A stretch of DNA of 64,000 nucleotides from Ifrita kowaldi (GCA_013398055.1 VZRS01007509.1:1-64000), one strand, 5' to 3'; positions 48,993 through 61,000 are shown, counted from the stretch's first letter. A program made the numbers and translations. The notes: generated from the letters alone by a model not told the origin.

Positions 48993-51900
48993 AGAATAAC
49001 TGACACCTGGGAGAAATGCATAGCCTGCAGCTTGAGACCAGTGAACTGACACAGTGGAAGGCTGCAGGATGGAGGCAGTAGCCAGTTTTCCTAGAGGCCA
49101 CAGAAAAGCAAGGAGAAAGGGAGAGATGAACACTCCACTGTGTACTTTGGATGGGCTGGTTGGTTGTTGTTATATTATCTGCTTTCCTGTTTCCCTTGCC
49201 TCCCTTCCCTTCAGTGGAGCACTGTTTAGTTAAGTTTCTTTGTTCATAAGTAGGGAAGGATAGCTGGGAAGGGAAGCAGGGGAAGGATAGCTGAGGAAAG
49301 GGGTGAGGGAAGGACAGCAGAGGCAGAATGGTGGTGGAAGGCTTGTAGGGAAGGATAGTCCCTTGAGTACCCAGGCTGGTTTGACTAAATTTTCCCATGT
49401 TTCTGGCTAGAAATGAGTGACATGTTTTTGAGGACCCTTAAAAATTAAGGGTTTCTTAATTGCTCTCTTGTGCTGCCAGAAAGATTACATTTAATACAGA
49501 ATTACCCTGGTTGCAGCATCCAGAACTTTTAAGGCTGTGCCCTGGCTCATTTTCCAGGACAATTTGCTCCATAGGCACTTCAGGACTTGAAGAGGTTTCC
49601 AGAGGTGAAATGGAAAAAACTGTGCTAAGAGCAGGAATGTGGTAGCTACAAGTCCAACCCTCTGCTACCTCTAAGCAGGCTTATCCCACAGCTGTGGCAC
49701 TGGGATCCCACCATCCCAACATCCCACCATCCCACTGCCACTCAGCCAGCAAGTGCCCCACAGTGATGGGGCAGGGCTCAGGATGAAAACAGCTGCAGGC
49801 AAGGCCTGGTGCAGTCACAGTGCTCCCAAGGCACTTCCCAGCCATCACCATGTCACAGTAGTCATTCCCAAACTGCTGTTGGGATTGTCCCAGGAACCTC
49901 TCAGCAGCCTTGCCCAGTTCCCTCAGTCTCAGACCTTTAACCTCAGTTTTCATTGTAACCCCAAATGACATCTCTGCTTTTCATCTGACCCCATGTGACC
50001 TCGTAATCAGCTCTGCTGGAGCACTTGTATCCATAGTGAGTATCTTTCACCCACAGGCTGCCTGGATCCATCCCTCACCCCCACCCTGTCGCTCTCCCTT
50101 GCATCAGCTTTGGTGTTGTGCGGCTTCCACACACCCAAACTACTAATCTGGCACAAAAATAACTGAGCGAGAAAAGGGAACAGGTTTCTGCTAAGACAGG
50201 GCCGAGTTACCCAGCATGAGGGTTAAGACAGAGGGGAGGATGGGCTGGTGGCCTGGAGCTGCAGGAGAAAGGACAGGAATGAGACCCTCCTGTCTGTTTT
50301 GGTAAGCTCTTACGCTCGTTCAAGCTGATGTGTTTAAGCCATGGCTGAAAGGGATTTGAGCTCAGGGAGTGGGACTTATCCTTCCTTCTCCCTCTTACCC
50401 AGACAGAGTAAAACTGCAGTGGCAAACAGCAGAAACCATCACAGAGAAGCTCTGAAAAGCTGCCAAGGAACAGAAAAACTGCCCAGTTTATAGGAAGGAC
50501 CTGGAGGCTGGTGAGATGGGAGGGACGTGTCCTTCCCAGGAGCTGGCCTGTGACCTCTTCACTGCTTTACACATCCAGCCTTGTTATTCTTTACAGCAAT
50601 AATCCCCACGAAGGGTCCTCTCTTCCAAAGTCATTTAGCACCGGGGCTAATTCTCAGTTTCCTGGAGGAGGATTTGCAGGCAGTTAAAATGTGTGAAGGC
50701 AGGAGAGTGCCAGACTGCAGAGAGTTTCCTACAGACTCCTCTTGCCTCCTAAAATGGTGTGTAATGCATGGCTGGAGTGCCCTCCTGCTGGACGTCTTGC
50801 TCCCTAGGTCTTCATCTCCACTGAAATCTTATCATGGCATAACCAGCTCCTTATACAACCCACTGGGTTATTCCAGCCAGTGTAAAGTCTATAAATTAGT
50901 CCTTAAGCTCTGTCTGCTTACGTGATGATTAAATAGCCTGAAGTGATTTAAATCAGCCAAGCTCGGGTGAGGCTTTTAAAGAGTTGTGCGGGACTGCAGG
51001 AGTCCAGTGGAGATGTGAACACCTCGCTACCTCCAGGTCACTTTGCCCTGCAGAGCTGAGGACACCCGGGCACTTCCTGGCCCTCCGGCAGCTGCCTACA
51101 GTCACACCAGGCTGCTACACGCACATTTTCCACCGCTGACCACTCCGGAGAAAAGGCTGCCCGGCCACACTCAGCCGATGTGGCAGGGAACACCCAGCGC
51201 TGCCAGGACTGAGGCTGCACAAATCCTGGTGATTCAGAGCCCCGGCATGTTCCCAGGCCCCGTCACCTACCTACGCTGAGGCTGGTGTGACTAACGTGAC
51301 TAATTTCCCCGCTGGTTTTCTCTGTGACTTCAGTCTCATATTTCTCCCTGCTACTTGCCTCCTGAACCATCCCCATCCAGGGTCTCCTCCATACCCCTCA
51401 TCACCCTCACAGATGCACGGGAGGCTTTGCCTTCCTCGCCCACAGCTGTGCTGTCACGTGATATCCGTGGGAGCCTCTGAAAGGCTCTGGGTCTCGGTTT
51501 TGGGAGGCACTAACCCACACGGAGACAGCCCTTGTCCCTTTCCAAGGACACTTGAGTTTTATGTGTGCTTGTATCGCCTGGTCAGGCACTATTTTAAGCT
51601 CTTTGCATCTCTTTGCTGTCATCCTTAACTGCCCTGAATAACTCTGTATCAAATATACATCAAATATGATGTGCAGGGACAGCAGAGCCCCATGAGAGCT
51701 ACTTCTCACCCTGAGCACCCTCCCCCCATGAACACCACTACCTGGTGTCTATGACTCCTTTGGCACAGCCCTGTGCACAGCCCTGTGTGCCCTCAGCCTT
51801 GGGGCAATGGAGCTGTGGAGTCCCCCTTACATCAGGGGAGTGGGAAAAGACCTTAAACTGTGACTAAGGTTATCTGTGATCACTCAGCAATGAGATCTGC

Positions 51901-53487
51901 CCTGCTGGGTGCAGCTGGGGCACTGAGCACCGTTCACTTGGGAAGTGACATTCTGCTGGAGCTCCAAATGAAACCCCAAGGCTGCATAGCTGGCCTTGAG
52001 CTCCCGCTTGAGCAAAGAAAGCAGCATGCTGTGCTGAGTGGCATGAAGCCTGCCGGGTTAGAGGTGGTGAGAGCTATTTGCTGGTTCCCCTCCGTACCAG
52101 GAGGATGTAGGCTGGATTAGGCAGTGGCTGCCCGTGCCACTCCAATGGTCCTGCAGGTGACACAAGGCGCAAAGCTGGCAGCATCACGTGTGCTGGATAA
52201 TCTGACACAGAAGGGATCTTGCATCCACAGCTGACATGAGCAACAGATTTGCAGGGGCGGTTGTTTGGTATCTGTATTTGATGTTGAACTCACAAGAGTG
52301 CACAATCCTTCCTGGAAAGGAATTGGCTTTGGGAAACTCATACTGAGCTTTGCAGTGCTCTCCGACAGCTCCGCAAACCATCCCATCACCTTGTCCCCTC
52401 CCTGTCCCACCCAGGTCATGCTGGCCTCAGAGGAGCAAGACAACACGTGATCCTCTGCTTAGCATGAAGCTCTGAGCTCTGCTGCCAATGCTCTGCTCAT
52501 GGCTACACCACTTAATCCGCTGCTTCACTTCCTCCAGTGTAAACCCAGGGACACTGCAAGGTTCATCCATAAAAATTCTCTTCATCATTTTTCATTTCCA
52601 GCTTCATCATTTTTTTTTCAGCTTCGTGACCATCTAGATATCCCAGCTGAGAGCAAGGCTCAGCTTTGTTAGGCACTGTTCAAGCCTCAGCCCCAGAGCA
52701 CTTGCACCAAGGAGAAGGAAAGGAATGAGGAAGGGAGGAGGGAGGTGAATGAGGGCACTGGATGAGGTGCCCAGAGTCCCAATGCTTTTGCTGAGGTTAA
52801 GGTGAGAGTTCAGGCTTCTGTATCCAGACCTCAACTCCACAGCTGAGCCACAGGACCTCCTGCAAAACAAGGCTCCAAAGGGATAAAACCCCAAAACAAG
52901 AAGCTTTAAATGCATCCATTATTTTAACTTGGAGAGGTGCAGATGTGACTGCTGGGCTTGTTCCACATGCACCGAACCAGGCGTGCAGGCAGCTGTGGCT
53001 TTCAGATAGATAAAAGCTGTCCTGCTTGACAGCACTGGCATGACTCGGGGGACAGGAAGGAAACTTCTTCACAGCGAGTCACCGACTTGGGAAGGATGTG
53101 AGACGCCAGCCCCATGAGCCCTCTCCCCCATCTCACCAAGGCAGAAGATGCAGGGCCAGCTGTGCTTCACCTGCAGCCTCACCTCCCCATCCACCTGCTG
53201 GTTATCTCACAGTCCTGGGCATAGGGCTGAGGTGGTGTTCATGCACTTAGCCTGGCCATCAGCTGCTCCTTCTTTCTTAAAGTCCTCTGGGAAAACAGGA
53301 TCTCCAGCTTTGTGCATCCATCTTTTCCAGAAGAGAGATCAGCTCAGGTGTGAAGGCAACAAAACCTGCATCCAACAGTGCCACACTTCACTTCCCATCT
53401 GACACCCCCGGCTCCCTGGCTCCTGGTCCTGACACCTCATGGGGTTCTGAAATCCATCAGTGATAACACACCTGGCTTGAAACCGAC

Positions 53488-53539
53488 TGTGTTTATGTGT
53501 ATGTGTGTGTGTGCGTGTGTGTGTGTATATCTATATATT
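53488..53539. repeat. (TG)n microsatellite
   Basis: An interrupted TG/GTGC run passing into TATATCTATATAT, about 52 bases. Confidence 0.92.
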
Positions 53540-53952
53540 CCTGCTGGGAACATCTGCTCTTGGTAGACATTTCCCTTTCCAGTTTCCTGGAGATCATAAG
53601 GAGGGTCAGAAGGGTGAGAACGCCCACCCAAACTCTCCTTTCCCTCACCCAGGGAAGTCTATGGGCTTTGTTGATTTAACTTCCCAATTTATGTTAATGG
53701 AAGTTATAATTGTGGTTTCTATATGAACTGGAGCCACAAATTTTCCCATGCAGCAGCTACTTTCCCATAACAACAACACCAACATAGAAATGTTCTGTTT
53801 CCAGGGGAGATGTGGAAGCAATGGTCCATGTACAGAGAATGAGAGTCTGAAAGAAAGTGATGTCTGCCCCATTAGCCTGGCAGCTTTAGTGCAAGTTAGC
53901 GATGAGAAATCACTTCCTGGCATGTTTCTGGTTTCTACAGGGTGAAACAAGT

Positions 53953-54100
53953 GATGGTGCCCCATCCCTGGAAGTATTCCAGGCCAGGTTGGGTAGGGTC
54001 CTGAGCAACCTAGTCTAGTGGAAGCTGTTCCTGCCCATGGCAGAGGTTAGAATGAGATGATTTCTAAGGTCCCTTCCAACCGAAACTATTCTGTGATTCC
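53953..54100 (+). mobile_element. CR1 3' fragment
   Basis: GTGCCCCATCCCTGGAAGTA, GAGCAACCTAGTCTAGTGGA, CTGCCCATGGCAGAGGTTAG, CCCTTCCAACCGAAACTATT and CTGTGATTCC are the CR1 3' end on the plus strand. Confidence 0.9.
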
Positions 54101-56250
54101 AAGGTTCTGTGGTGTATTCTTTCAAATTTCCCAAATAGCTTCTTTTGGCGAAACAATTCCTCCCATTTCATGAACAGGCTTGAATCAGCCTTGGGTGACT
54201 AACAAGGAGCACTGGCTTTTTTCACAAGACAAGAGATCTTGCCATTGGAGAGAAGATGATTTCTGGTGGCAAACCAGGTCAGTAGATGCCTCTCCATCGC
54301 TCACTCAGCCTCCCACCACCAGCTTAGCACCAGCAGTCTCTGGTCAACATGAGCAGTGAGTTTCACCAACTCTGATTAAAAAACCCTCCTTCTTGTTTTT
54401 TAAAATTACCAGTTCACTGACCTGGGTGTATTTGCATGACTCAGAGGGTGGCACAAGGGGGAAAAAGGAACCGAATGCAGGGAGGCGAGGAGGAACTTCT
54501 TGAGCGGCTGCTGCTTCTGACAAAAACACTTAACACGAAACTCCGACCTCAGTCACCTGTTCCCCATTTTCCTTTCGAAGAGTGACAAATGTGGAGAAGC
54601 AGCAAGCTGGTCACTAGTAAGCAATTTATGTCTCAGCCTGTCCCAGTCCAGGCAGCGTGACTGGGGTTTGTCATTGGAAGGGCTGAGAGGGGCGGAGGGA
54701 TGGGGGATTTACAGATCAGCCTGTGCATTTTTGGATAATCTGTGGATTGCCTTTAGTTTCTGTATAAATAATAATAATTAAAAGCGGATGTAACTAATTG
54801 GAATCCATTCCACAGCAGTAACATGATCCATCTTATTGCCAATCCCCTGAGTCACTCCGTCCTCCAGATGATTATTTTTCTGCTTTTCCCTAATACAATC
54901 TGAACGCTGCCCTTCACTGTGCTGATGGACCCAGCATGGGTTGGTGCTGTTAGGGCACTTCAAACCCTCTTCTAGCCCAGACACAAACAGCCTACTTAGT
55001 TCTGCACAAAGATCTGCCCTGTATTTCATGAGAGAGCTACACGTTTTTAAACTTAAAATTCACTCCACCATCCACGAGCTTGGTGTTAACCCAGTTGTGT
55101 TATTGCCTATTATTTGCCCAATTTATTTTGAATTAAAAGCAGCGATGGGCATCCCATTTCTTCTGAACAACCTTACTGTGTCTTGGTTTGCATTTTGATC
55201 TCTGGGATGAGGCTCCCCTTCCTTGACTTCCTGGGAAGAGCACGTTGTTCCCAGGTTTGGGGGCCCCAAGGGAAGGCAAAGCCCAAGACAGGGCTCTGCA
55301 GCACTTGCACAGCAGCACAGCCAGCTGTGGAGGAACATCTTCTCCCTGCACGTGACACACATGGTCTTATCCCCTCCTGGGAACAGCAGTCCTGCCACTG
55401 CCACCCCAGCTCTGGGAGGGAAGCTCTCCAGACTCGTTCCCAGGCTCCCAAGGGTCATTACTCCTCTCCAGCTCCCTTCCAGCATTAGAGATGGAGAAAG
55501 TGTCAGGAGAAAAACTCCACTTCGTCTGGGAGAGGAGACTTCTAGCTGGAGTCAAAACTCCCTGGCATCAGAATGAGGCTTCTTGTGAGCTTCAAAAGGG
55601 CTTGGATGAAATCCACACTTCTTTAGAGCAAGAACACCACGTTTCCCTCTGCCCCTCCCTTTTTTTAGATGGGATTTTTTAAGTTCTGTGCTGTTTCCTT
55701 TGATGTGGCACTGAAACCCTCTCTTGGTTCATCTGCTTTCAGGACGTCTCCAGAAGGTGATTTCTGCAGGCTCTGGAAACCAGGTGTTTGGGCATTTTCC
55801 TCAACAGACAACCAGGAATGTAGAGAGTCACAAATACCCCTGATTTGCTGCACGCATAAACCCTGAAGGCTCTGATCAGCCATACCTGGGGTTGCCCTGG
55901 TCTCCTAGTCAGATTTTGGAACAACCCTGAAGTCTCACCTCAGTTCCCACCTCCTTTAAGGACCTTGGATGCATTTGCATCCTTTCCAGTCCTGACTCTG
56001 GCCCCATCTGCTGTTCCCCCTGACTCCCTGGACAAACCTGGACCTGTTTCTGTCACTTGCCACAGCTATCGATGGACACTGTGACCATCACCCTGCTCTG
56101 CCCACCCTGCTCAGATGCTGCAGGATGGGTGTGAGAGCACTTTTTGTGCTGTGGTCACCCTCAGCATCCAGCTAATCCTCTCCCATGGAGGGATGTGTCT
56201 GCTCCCTGATGGCATTCCTCCACTGCAGGAAATGTCCTACATGTTCACAG
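54101..56250. other. Intergenic 5' flank of TNFRSF21; candidate conserved block at about 54540-55190
   Basis: No gene or named repeat is recognised. The block at about 54540-55190 is AT-rich, has a few CpGs and several ATTA/TAATT cores, and is free of recognisable repeats. It is a candidate cis-regulatory region about 1.5-2 kb upstream of exon 1. Confidence 0.45.
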
Positions 56251-56465
56251 AGTCATAGAACGGTTTGGATTGGAAGGAACATTTAAAGGCTGTCTAGTTC
56301 AAATCCCCATTCCACGGCAGGGATGCCACTCACTACCCGAGGCTGCTCAGAGCCCTGCCCAAGCTGGCCTTGGACACTTCCAGGGATGGGGCTACCACAA
56401 CTTCTCTGGACAACCTGTGCCAGCGCCTCACCACCCTTTTTGTAAAAAAAATTCTTCCCTGTATG
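56251..56465 (-). mobile_element. CR1 3' fragment next to the TNFRSF21 promoter
   Basis: The plus strand reads GAGTCATAGAACGGTTTGGA, TTGGAAGGAACATTTAAAGG, CTTGGACACTTCCAGGGATG, CTTCTCTGGACAACCTGTGC and CTCACCACCCTTTTTGTAAA. This is an antisense CR1 3' end. Its truncated 5' side stops about 45 bases before the CpG-rich promoter sequence and 220 bases before the DR6 start codon. Confidence 0.92.
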
Positions 56466-56643
56466 TCTGACATTGGAGAACACGAAAAATAAAGCAAACA
56501 AAAGTCCCCCCGAAGATTTCACGGTGCCGAACACCCACCCCGCTGCAATTTCTCCGCGCCCGCTACCCTGCGACGCCTGAGCTCCGCCCAACCGAAACCA
56601 CGAGGGGAGCAGGAGCTGCCGCTGCCCCCCGGACGGGGTGGGC

Positions 56644-56663
56644 GATGGGCGATGGGCGATGGN
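56644..56663 (+). repeat. GATGGGC heptamer repeat carrying upstream ATGs
   Basis: GATGGGC occurs at 56644-56650 and 56651-56657. A third unit starts at 56658 and is cut by an N at 56663. Each unit holds an ATG (56645, 56652, 56659), and the 7-base period places them in three different frames relative to the main start at 56685. Confidence 0.85.
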
Positions 56664-56684
56664 CGCAGCCCCGGCCCCGCCACC

Positions 56685-56738
56685 ATGGGGGCCGCCGCGG
56701 CGAGCCGGAGCTCCGCCGGGTTCGTCGGCATCCTCGCG
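56685..56738 (+). CDS. TNFRSF21: TNFRSF21 (death receptor 6) coding exon 1
   Basis: This exon codes for the first 18 residues of DR6, a type I membrane receptor of the TNF receptor superfamily that is known to signal cell death and axon pruning. The chosen ATG lies in a strong Kozak context (GCCACCATGG). The peptide MGAAAASRSSAGFVGILA continues in phase 0 across a consensus donor (GCG/GTGAGT) into exon 2 (LLMLLGTADGQ), making a typical hydrophobic signal peptide. An in-frame ATG 33 bases upstream (56652) would add MGDGRSPGPAT; the undetermined base at 56663 does not affect that glycine codon. Mammalian DR6 also has an unusually long signal peptide, so the upstream start is a real alternative. 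Identification rests on exon 2; exon 1 alone would not be diagnostic. Confidence 0.85.
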
Positions 56739-56976
56739 GTGAGTGCTGAGTGCGCGCGTGTGTGTGCGGAGCGAGGGGATCGGTCCGTGCCTGCGCCGCC
56801 CGCGCAGCATCCGCGTGTCCGCGGCGTGGGTGGGGATGTGCTGCAGTGCGGGGCCGCCCGCCCGCATCCTGCCCGGCCTGGGGCAGCGTGGCAGCAGGGA
56901 CGGGTGTTTGGCCGTCCTACTGGCCCCGCTCCGCGCGTCGGGAGCTGTGCGGGGCTCCGCTGCGCCCCCCCCGGGG

Positions 56977-57474
56977 NNNNNNNNNNNNNNNNNNNNNNNN
57001 NNNNNNNNNNNNNNNNNNNNNNNNNNNNNNNNNNNNNNNNNNNNNNNNNNNNNNNNNNNNNNNNNNNNNNNNNNNNNNNNNNNNNNNNNNNNNNNNNNNN
57101 NNNNNNNNNNNNNNNNNNNNNNNNNNNNNNNNNNNNNNNNNNNNNNNNNNNNNNNNNNNNNNNNNNNNNNNNNNNNNNNNNNNNNNNNNNNNNNNNNNNN
57201 NNNNNNNNNNNNNNNNNNNNNNNNNNNNNNNNNNNNNNNNNNNNNNNNNNNNNNNNNNNNNNNNNNNNNNNNNNNNNNNNNNNNNNNNNNNNNNNNNNNN
57301 NNNNNNNNNNNNNNNNNNNNNNNNNNNNNNNNNNNNNNNNNNNNNNNNNNNNNNNNNNNNNNNNNNNNNNNNNNNNNNNNNNNNNNNNNNNNNNNNNNNN
57401 NNNNNNNNNNNNNNNNNNNNNNNNNNNNNNNNNNNNNNNNNNNNNNNNNNNNNNNNNNNNNNNNNNNNNNNNNN
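56977..57474. other. Assembly gap of 498 Ns
   Basis: The N run is bounded by CCCCCCCCGGGG on the left and GGCTGCTGCCCGCCCC on the right, both very GC-rich. The CpG island was probably hard to sequence. Open frames reported across it are meaningless. The true length is unknown. Confidence 0.98.
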
Positions 57475-57680
57475 GGCTGCTGCCCGCCCCAGCCCCGCAG
57501 CCCCGGGTCCTGGTAGGGGACGCCGGCTGGGTGCGATGTTCCCTGCGATGTCCATCCTCCCCATCCCTGTGTTAGCGCAGGCGGCGGCATCCCCCAGCCA
57601 GGGCTATGCCGCACAGCCAGAGCTGAGCTGATCCTTGTTCTGCTCTCTGCACTGCTCCGGGTGCTCGGCAGTGGACAGGG

Positions 57681-57750
57681 ATCCATCCATCCATCCATCC
57701 ATCCATCCATCCATCCATCCATCCATCCCTCCCTCCCTCCCTCCCTCCCC
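57681..57750. repeat. (ATCC)12 followed by (CTCC)n microsatellite
   Basis: Twelve ATCC units occupy 57681-57728, passing directly into about five CTCC units to 57750. It lies in intron 1 of TNFRSF21, about 0.95 kb after exon 1. Confidence 0.95.
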
Positions 57751-59786
57751 CTCCGCAGCTGCTTTTCTTGCCACCCTTTGGACAGGCAGTAAAACTCCCC
57801 GCTGCGAATGGCAGGCGGCTGCCCTGACTTATCACGGAAATGTTTTCCGGCAGCCTTATCTGCCCATTTACTTTCCCGGGTAGGGCACTTCCAATCAGCG
57901 CTTTAGGGCTACATCCAGTCTCTTTGGGGAGAGACAGTAATTCGGTGTGTCAGGCAGACGCCGCAGCTGCTGCGGCTGGGTTGTGTAACCGAGGAGAGCA
58001 CTTGCTCTTGAACTCAAGGTGGATCTGAGCAAGCTGGCGCTGGCTCGACAGGAATCCGAGTAAACAACAAATAATCTAAAGCTAGAAGGGCATTAGCCGG
58101 GAAACAGCCTCGTTGCTCTGAAGGCGAAGGGGAACTTGGCGCAGTGGCGGAGCAGACGGGGTCCGTGCTCAGTGCTGTCTGGGCACTCCCGAGTGCTGGA
58201 TTCCCTCTGGGAGAAGCGAGCCGGGAGAAGCCAGTGCTGCTGCACGTCTGGAAGATGAGATGCTGATGGGGAGCTTGAGATATGCAGCTCCAGCCAGGAT
58301 CCTGGAGGTCGGTTGGGAATGGTGGTTGTAGAGGGAAGAGGTGGGAAAAAACAGTGATATAAAGGTGTGGGGAAATACAGCAGCAATTTTGGGGCATGAA
58401 GCGAGACTCTGAGCAAATACACAATATGTGTTCTCACACCTCTGTGTGTGTGATCATACAAGCAAGCAAGGGAAAGATTCCCATTTGCTTGTGAGGTGGC
58501 AGGACCCTCCCAGGGTTTTCATCTGATACCTTCAACATTTTGGGTATCTCCCTTTGGTCACACAAGAAGTTAACATCTTCCCATCCCGGGGGAAGTTTGT
58601 GCAAAGGATGTATGTTCAAATCGATAGCTGGTGGGTCTTTTACTAGTGCAGCAAACCCAAATCTGCCTTGCTGCTGGGTTTTGGAGCAGTAGCAGCTTGG
58701 CAGCGGTTGTGTGGGGCTGTGTTGGCTGTGATTTCATTTGCTTGGTGGATTTTTTTGGGACCCCACTGAGTGCTGCAAGGTAGTTTCCACCATCTCCCCC
58801 ATTGTCCTTGCCTGGAACCAGCACGACATCCCTGTACTTCAATTTGGGGCTTTTGGAAAGCTGGTGGATTTCATCTGTTTGGAGCAAAACCGTGGCTGGT
58901 GGGGATGCTTCCGAGCTCTGGTCTGCGCTGGCTGCAGGGTTGGCTGCTGGGTTTGCCTTCATGGGGACCAGATGTTGTGGTGCTGCTGTTCTGGCTTGCT
59001 TGTCTCCCTGTCTTTCGCTCTTGAGATGGAGTAAAGGAACTGCTGAGCAGTGAGTCCCGGGCTCTCATTTCACAAACCCCGAACCAGCTGAAATAGCTGG
59101 TCATGTTGCAAGAAGCAGAAACTTGCCTTCTCTTCAGTACTTTCCTCACAGGCAACTTTTTTCGGACTAAGTAATTTGATCCTTTTTACAGTGATTGGGG
59201 CAGTACGTTGGCTCCTCCTGTCTGCCGAGTTACCGTAAAACTTCCAGACCAGTTTATTTGTCTTTCTGGTGTTTTTATATATTTATTTCTTTTACTTTAA
59301 TGTTGCAAGCACTTTCCCAGTACTGTCGGCGGAGGATGCAGCTGACCTCCGGGAAGGGCGGCAGGCAGTGCAGCTCATCCCCAACCTGTGCCAAAGCATT
59401 GCCACAGAGCCAGCTGCCATTTCTACCAGATTCTGCTGGTTTTGCTTGGAAACCATTCCCAGAGTATCAGTTTATCACTGTGGGTCCCTGCTCACTTGCA
59501 GGTCTCTGCTCCTGCTCTTCTCTACCAGTATCAAGTGCCCTGTGTTTAGCTGCTGTTTGTGTTTTGGGGTTTTTTAATTTTAATTTTTACTTTAGTTTTA
59601 GGTTTATTGCTGTGTCCCCACAGGGATGGCAGCAGGGTAGCACTGTACACAACCTGAGATTATGACAATCTCGGTGTTGCAGCATTTTAGGGCACAAATT
59701 CCAGGACAGAAAGTCAATTCACCATCTTTCTGCTGGTGTTTTGACTCACCGTGCAGGTTTGGGTCCCTGAATGAGATGCTGTATTC

Positions 59787-59875
59787 ATAGAATCATAGAA
59801 TGGCTTTGGGTTGGAGGGAACCTTAAGGATCATCTAGTTCCAACACCCCTGCCATGGGCAGGAATGCCAGCCACA
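59787..59875 (-). mobile_element. CR1 3' terminal fragment in intron 1
   Basis: The plus strand reads ATAGAATCATAGAATGGC, TTTGGGTTGGAGGGAACCTT, AAGGATCATCTAGTTCCAAC and CCCTGCCATGGGCAGGAATG. This is a well-preserved antisense CR1 3' end of about 90 bases. Confidence 0.92.
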
Positions 59876-60957
59876 GGTTTGTCAGGTATTTGCAGCTGCA
59901 TGCTCTGTGCACATGCCAAGGCAGTTTGTGGCCCCCTAAGAGCTGTTTCCTGTGCAGATTGCCCGTCGGGTCTCCCTGCAGCACAGTTATTGAAAAAGGG
60001 TGATGGGAGCACAGCACAGAGGCACCCACTGAGATGGGGTCATGGGGCTGGGTGGTGCTGAGGTGAGTCGTGCCCACACCAGCTGTGGGGTGCTGCTGCC
60101 TCGAGAGCTTGTTTGCAGCTGAAGGTCCCCTTGTTTGAGCATTTCCTGGTGTGGGGAGGTCAGAATCATGGTGTCCCCCAGCCTGATCTGATTTCCTCAC
60201 ACCATAAAGCCTTCATGTGCTGAAATAGGTGAAGGTGGCTGGGAGATGCCTTTGTCCGTGCAGTGCAGGGTGCTGGTGCTGAGCTGGCGATGCTCTTTGG
60301 GCTTGCGGCCATCCTGTCCTGCTTGACCCTTTTGGAGAGGGATCCCTGTCCCATTAAAAACCCTTCTTTGTTTCTGCATTGGGCACGGAGAGCATCACTG
60401 AAACTGCTGAAACCAAATCTGTCCTTTAGTGTTATCTTGAACCAGTTGTGTTTTTTCCTGTGTTTTTTTGTTACCCTGTACACTTCCTTTGGTACCAGAG
60501 TAATGAAATGAAGTGCAATGGCTCAGCAGAGCTCGCTTCATTACTTGATTGCTTTTTCTCCTGGAACGGGGAGTGTCAGCCAGAAAGGTCCAGGTCTGCG
60601 TGCTGCTGGGGAGCCCTGAGGGTGAGGGACGAAACCAGCAGACACCCGTTTTTGCTGAAGGTGTTGTCCTGCTCCTGGCCTTCTCTTTCAGAGATCTGAG
60701 TGCTGCAAAACCTGAGCACTTGGATTATTTTAGGGACCAGAAATGCCAGTCTGAATAAATAGCAGATGCTCAATGCTGCTTAGCCATCCCCCACTGGGAC
60801 TTGCTGTTCTCCCTAAGCTTGGAAGTGCATGTGCCGCTTAAGATCTTGAGATGTGCAAAAATACCAGCACTGCTTTTCTTGAGATAGGGTTTAAAAAAAG
60901 AACTCAAAAAAGCCAACTCAAACCTAGTGCTATTACAGGCTTTAGTTACCTGGGTGA

Positions 60958-61000
60958 GGGATGGGAAGATGCCGGGATGGGAAGATGCTGGAATGGGAAG
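60958..61000. repeat. Short 16-bp tandem repeat
   Basis: GGGATGGGAAGATGCC is followed by GGGATGGGAAGATGCT and a partial third unit GGAATGGGAAG. Confidence 0.8.

Larger units (their letters stand above)
48691..53952. other. Intergenic, low-complexity tracts only
   Basis: About 5.3 kb with no supported gene. It contains a TGGA microsatellite (48945-48992), a purine-rich tract of GGGAAGGATAGC-like units (about 49253-49360), a CATCCCAC-like tract (about 49702-49736) and a TG microsatellite (53488-53539). Confidence 0.5.
56510..57630. promoter_or_regulatory. TNFRSF21: CpG island promoter of TNFRSF21 (interrupted by gap)
   Basis: CpG density rises sharply from about 56510 and stays high to about 57630, apart from the N gap. 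A GC-box-like GCTCCGCCCAAC lies near 56580-56591. No TATA box is visible upstream of exon 1, in keeping with a CpG-island promoter with dispersed starts. The transcription start cannot be placed from sequence alone; it should lie between about 56470 and 56645. Confidence 0.7.

Noticed and set aside
48919..49398. 159-codon minus-strand open frame with Ser-Ile-His-Pro repeats
   Set aside because: It is a translation of the TGGA microsatellite and the purine-rich tract after it.
56652..57722. Very long open frames (215-479 codons) across 56283-57722 on both strands
   Set aside because: They exist only because the 498-base N gap is read as open. Only the 18-codon exon 1 at 56685-56738 is supported.
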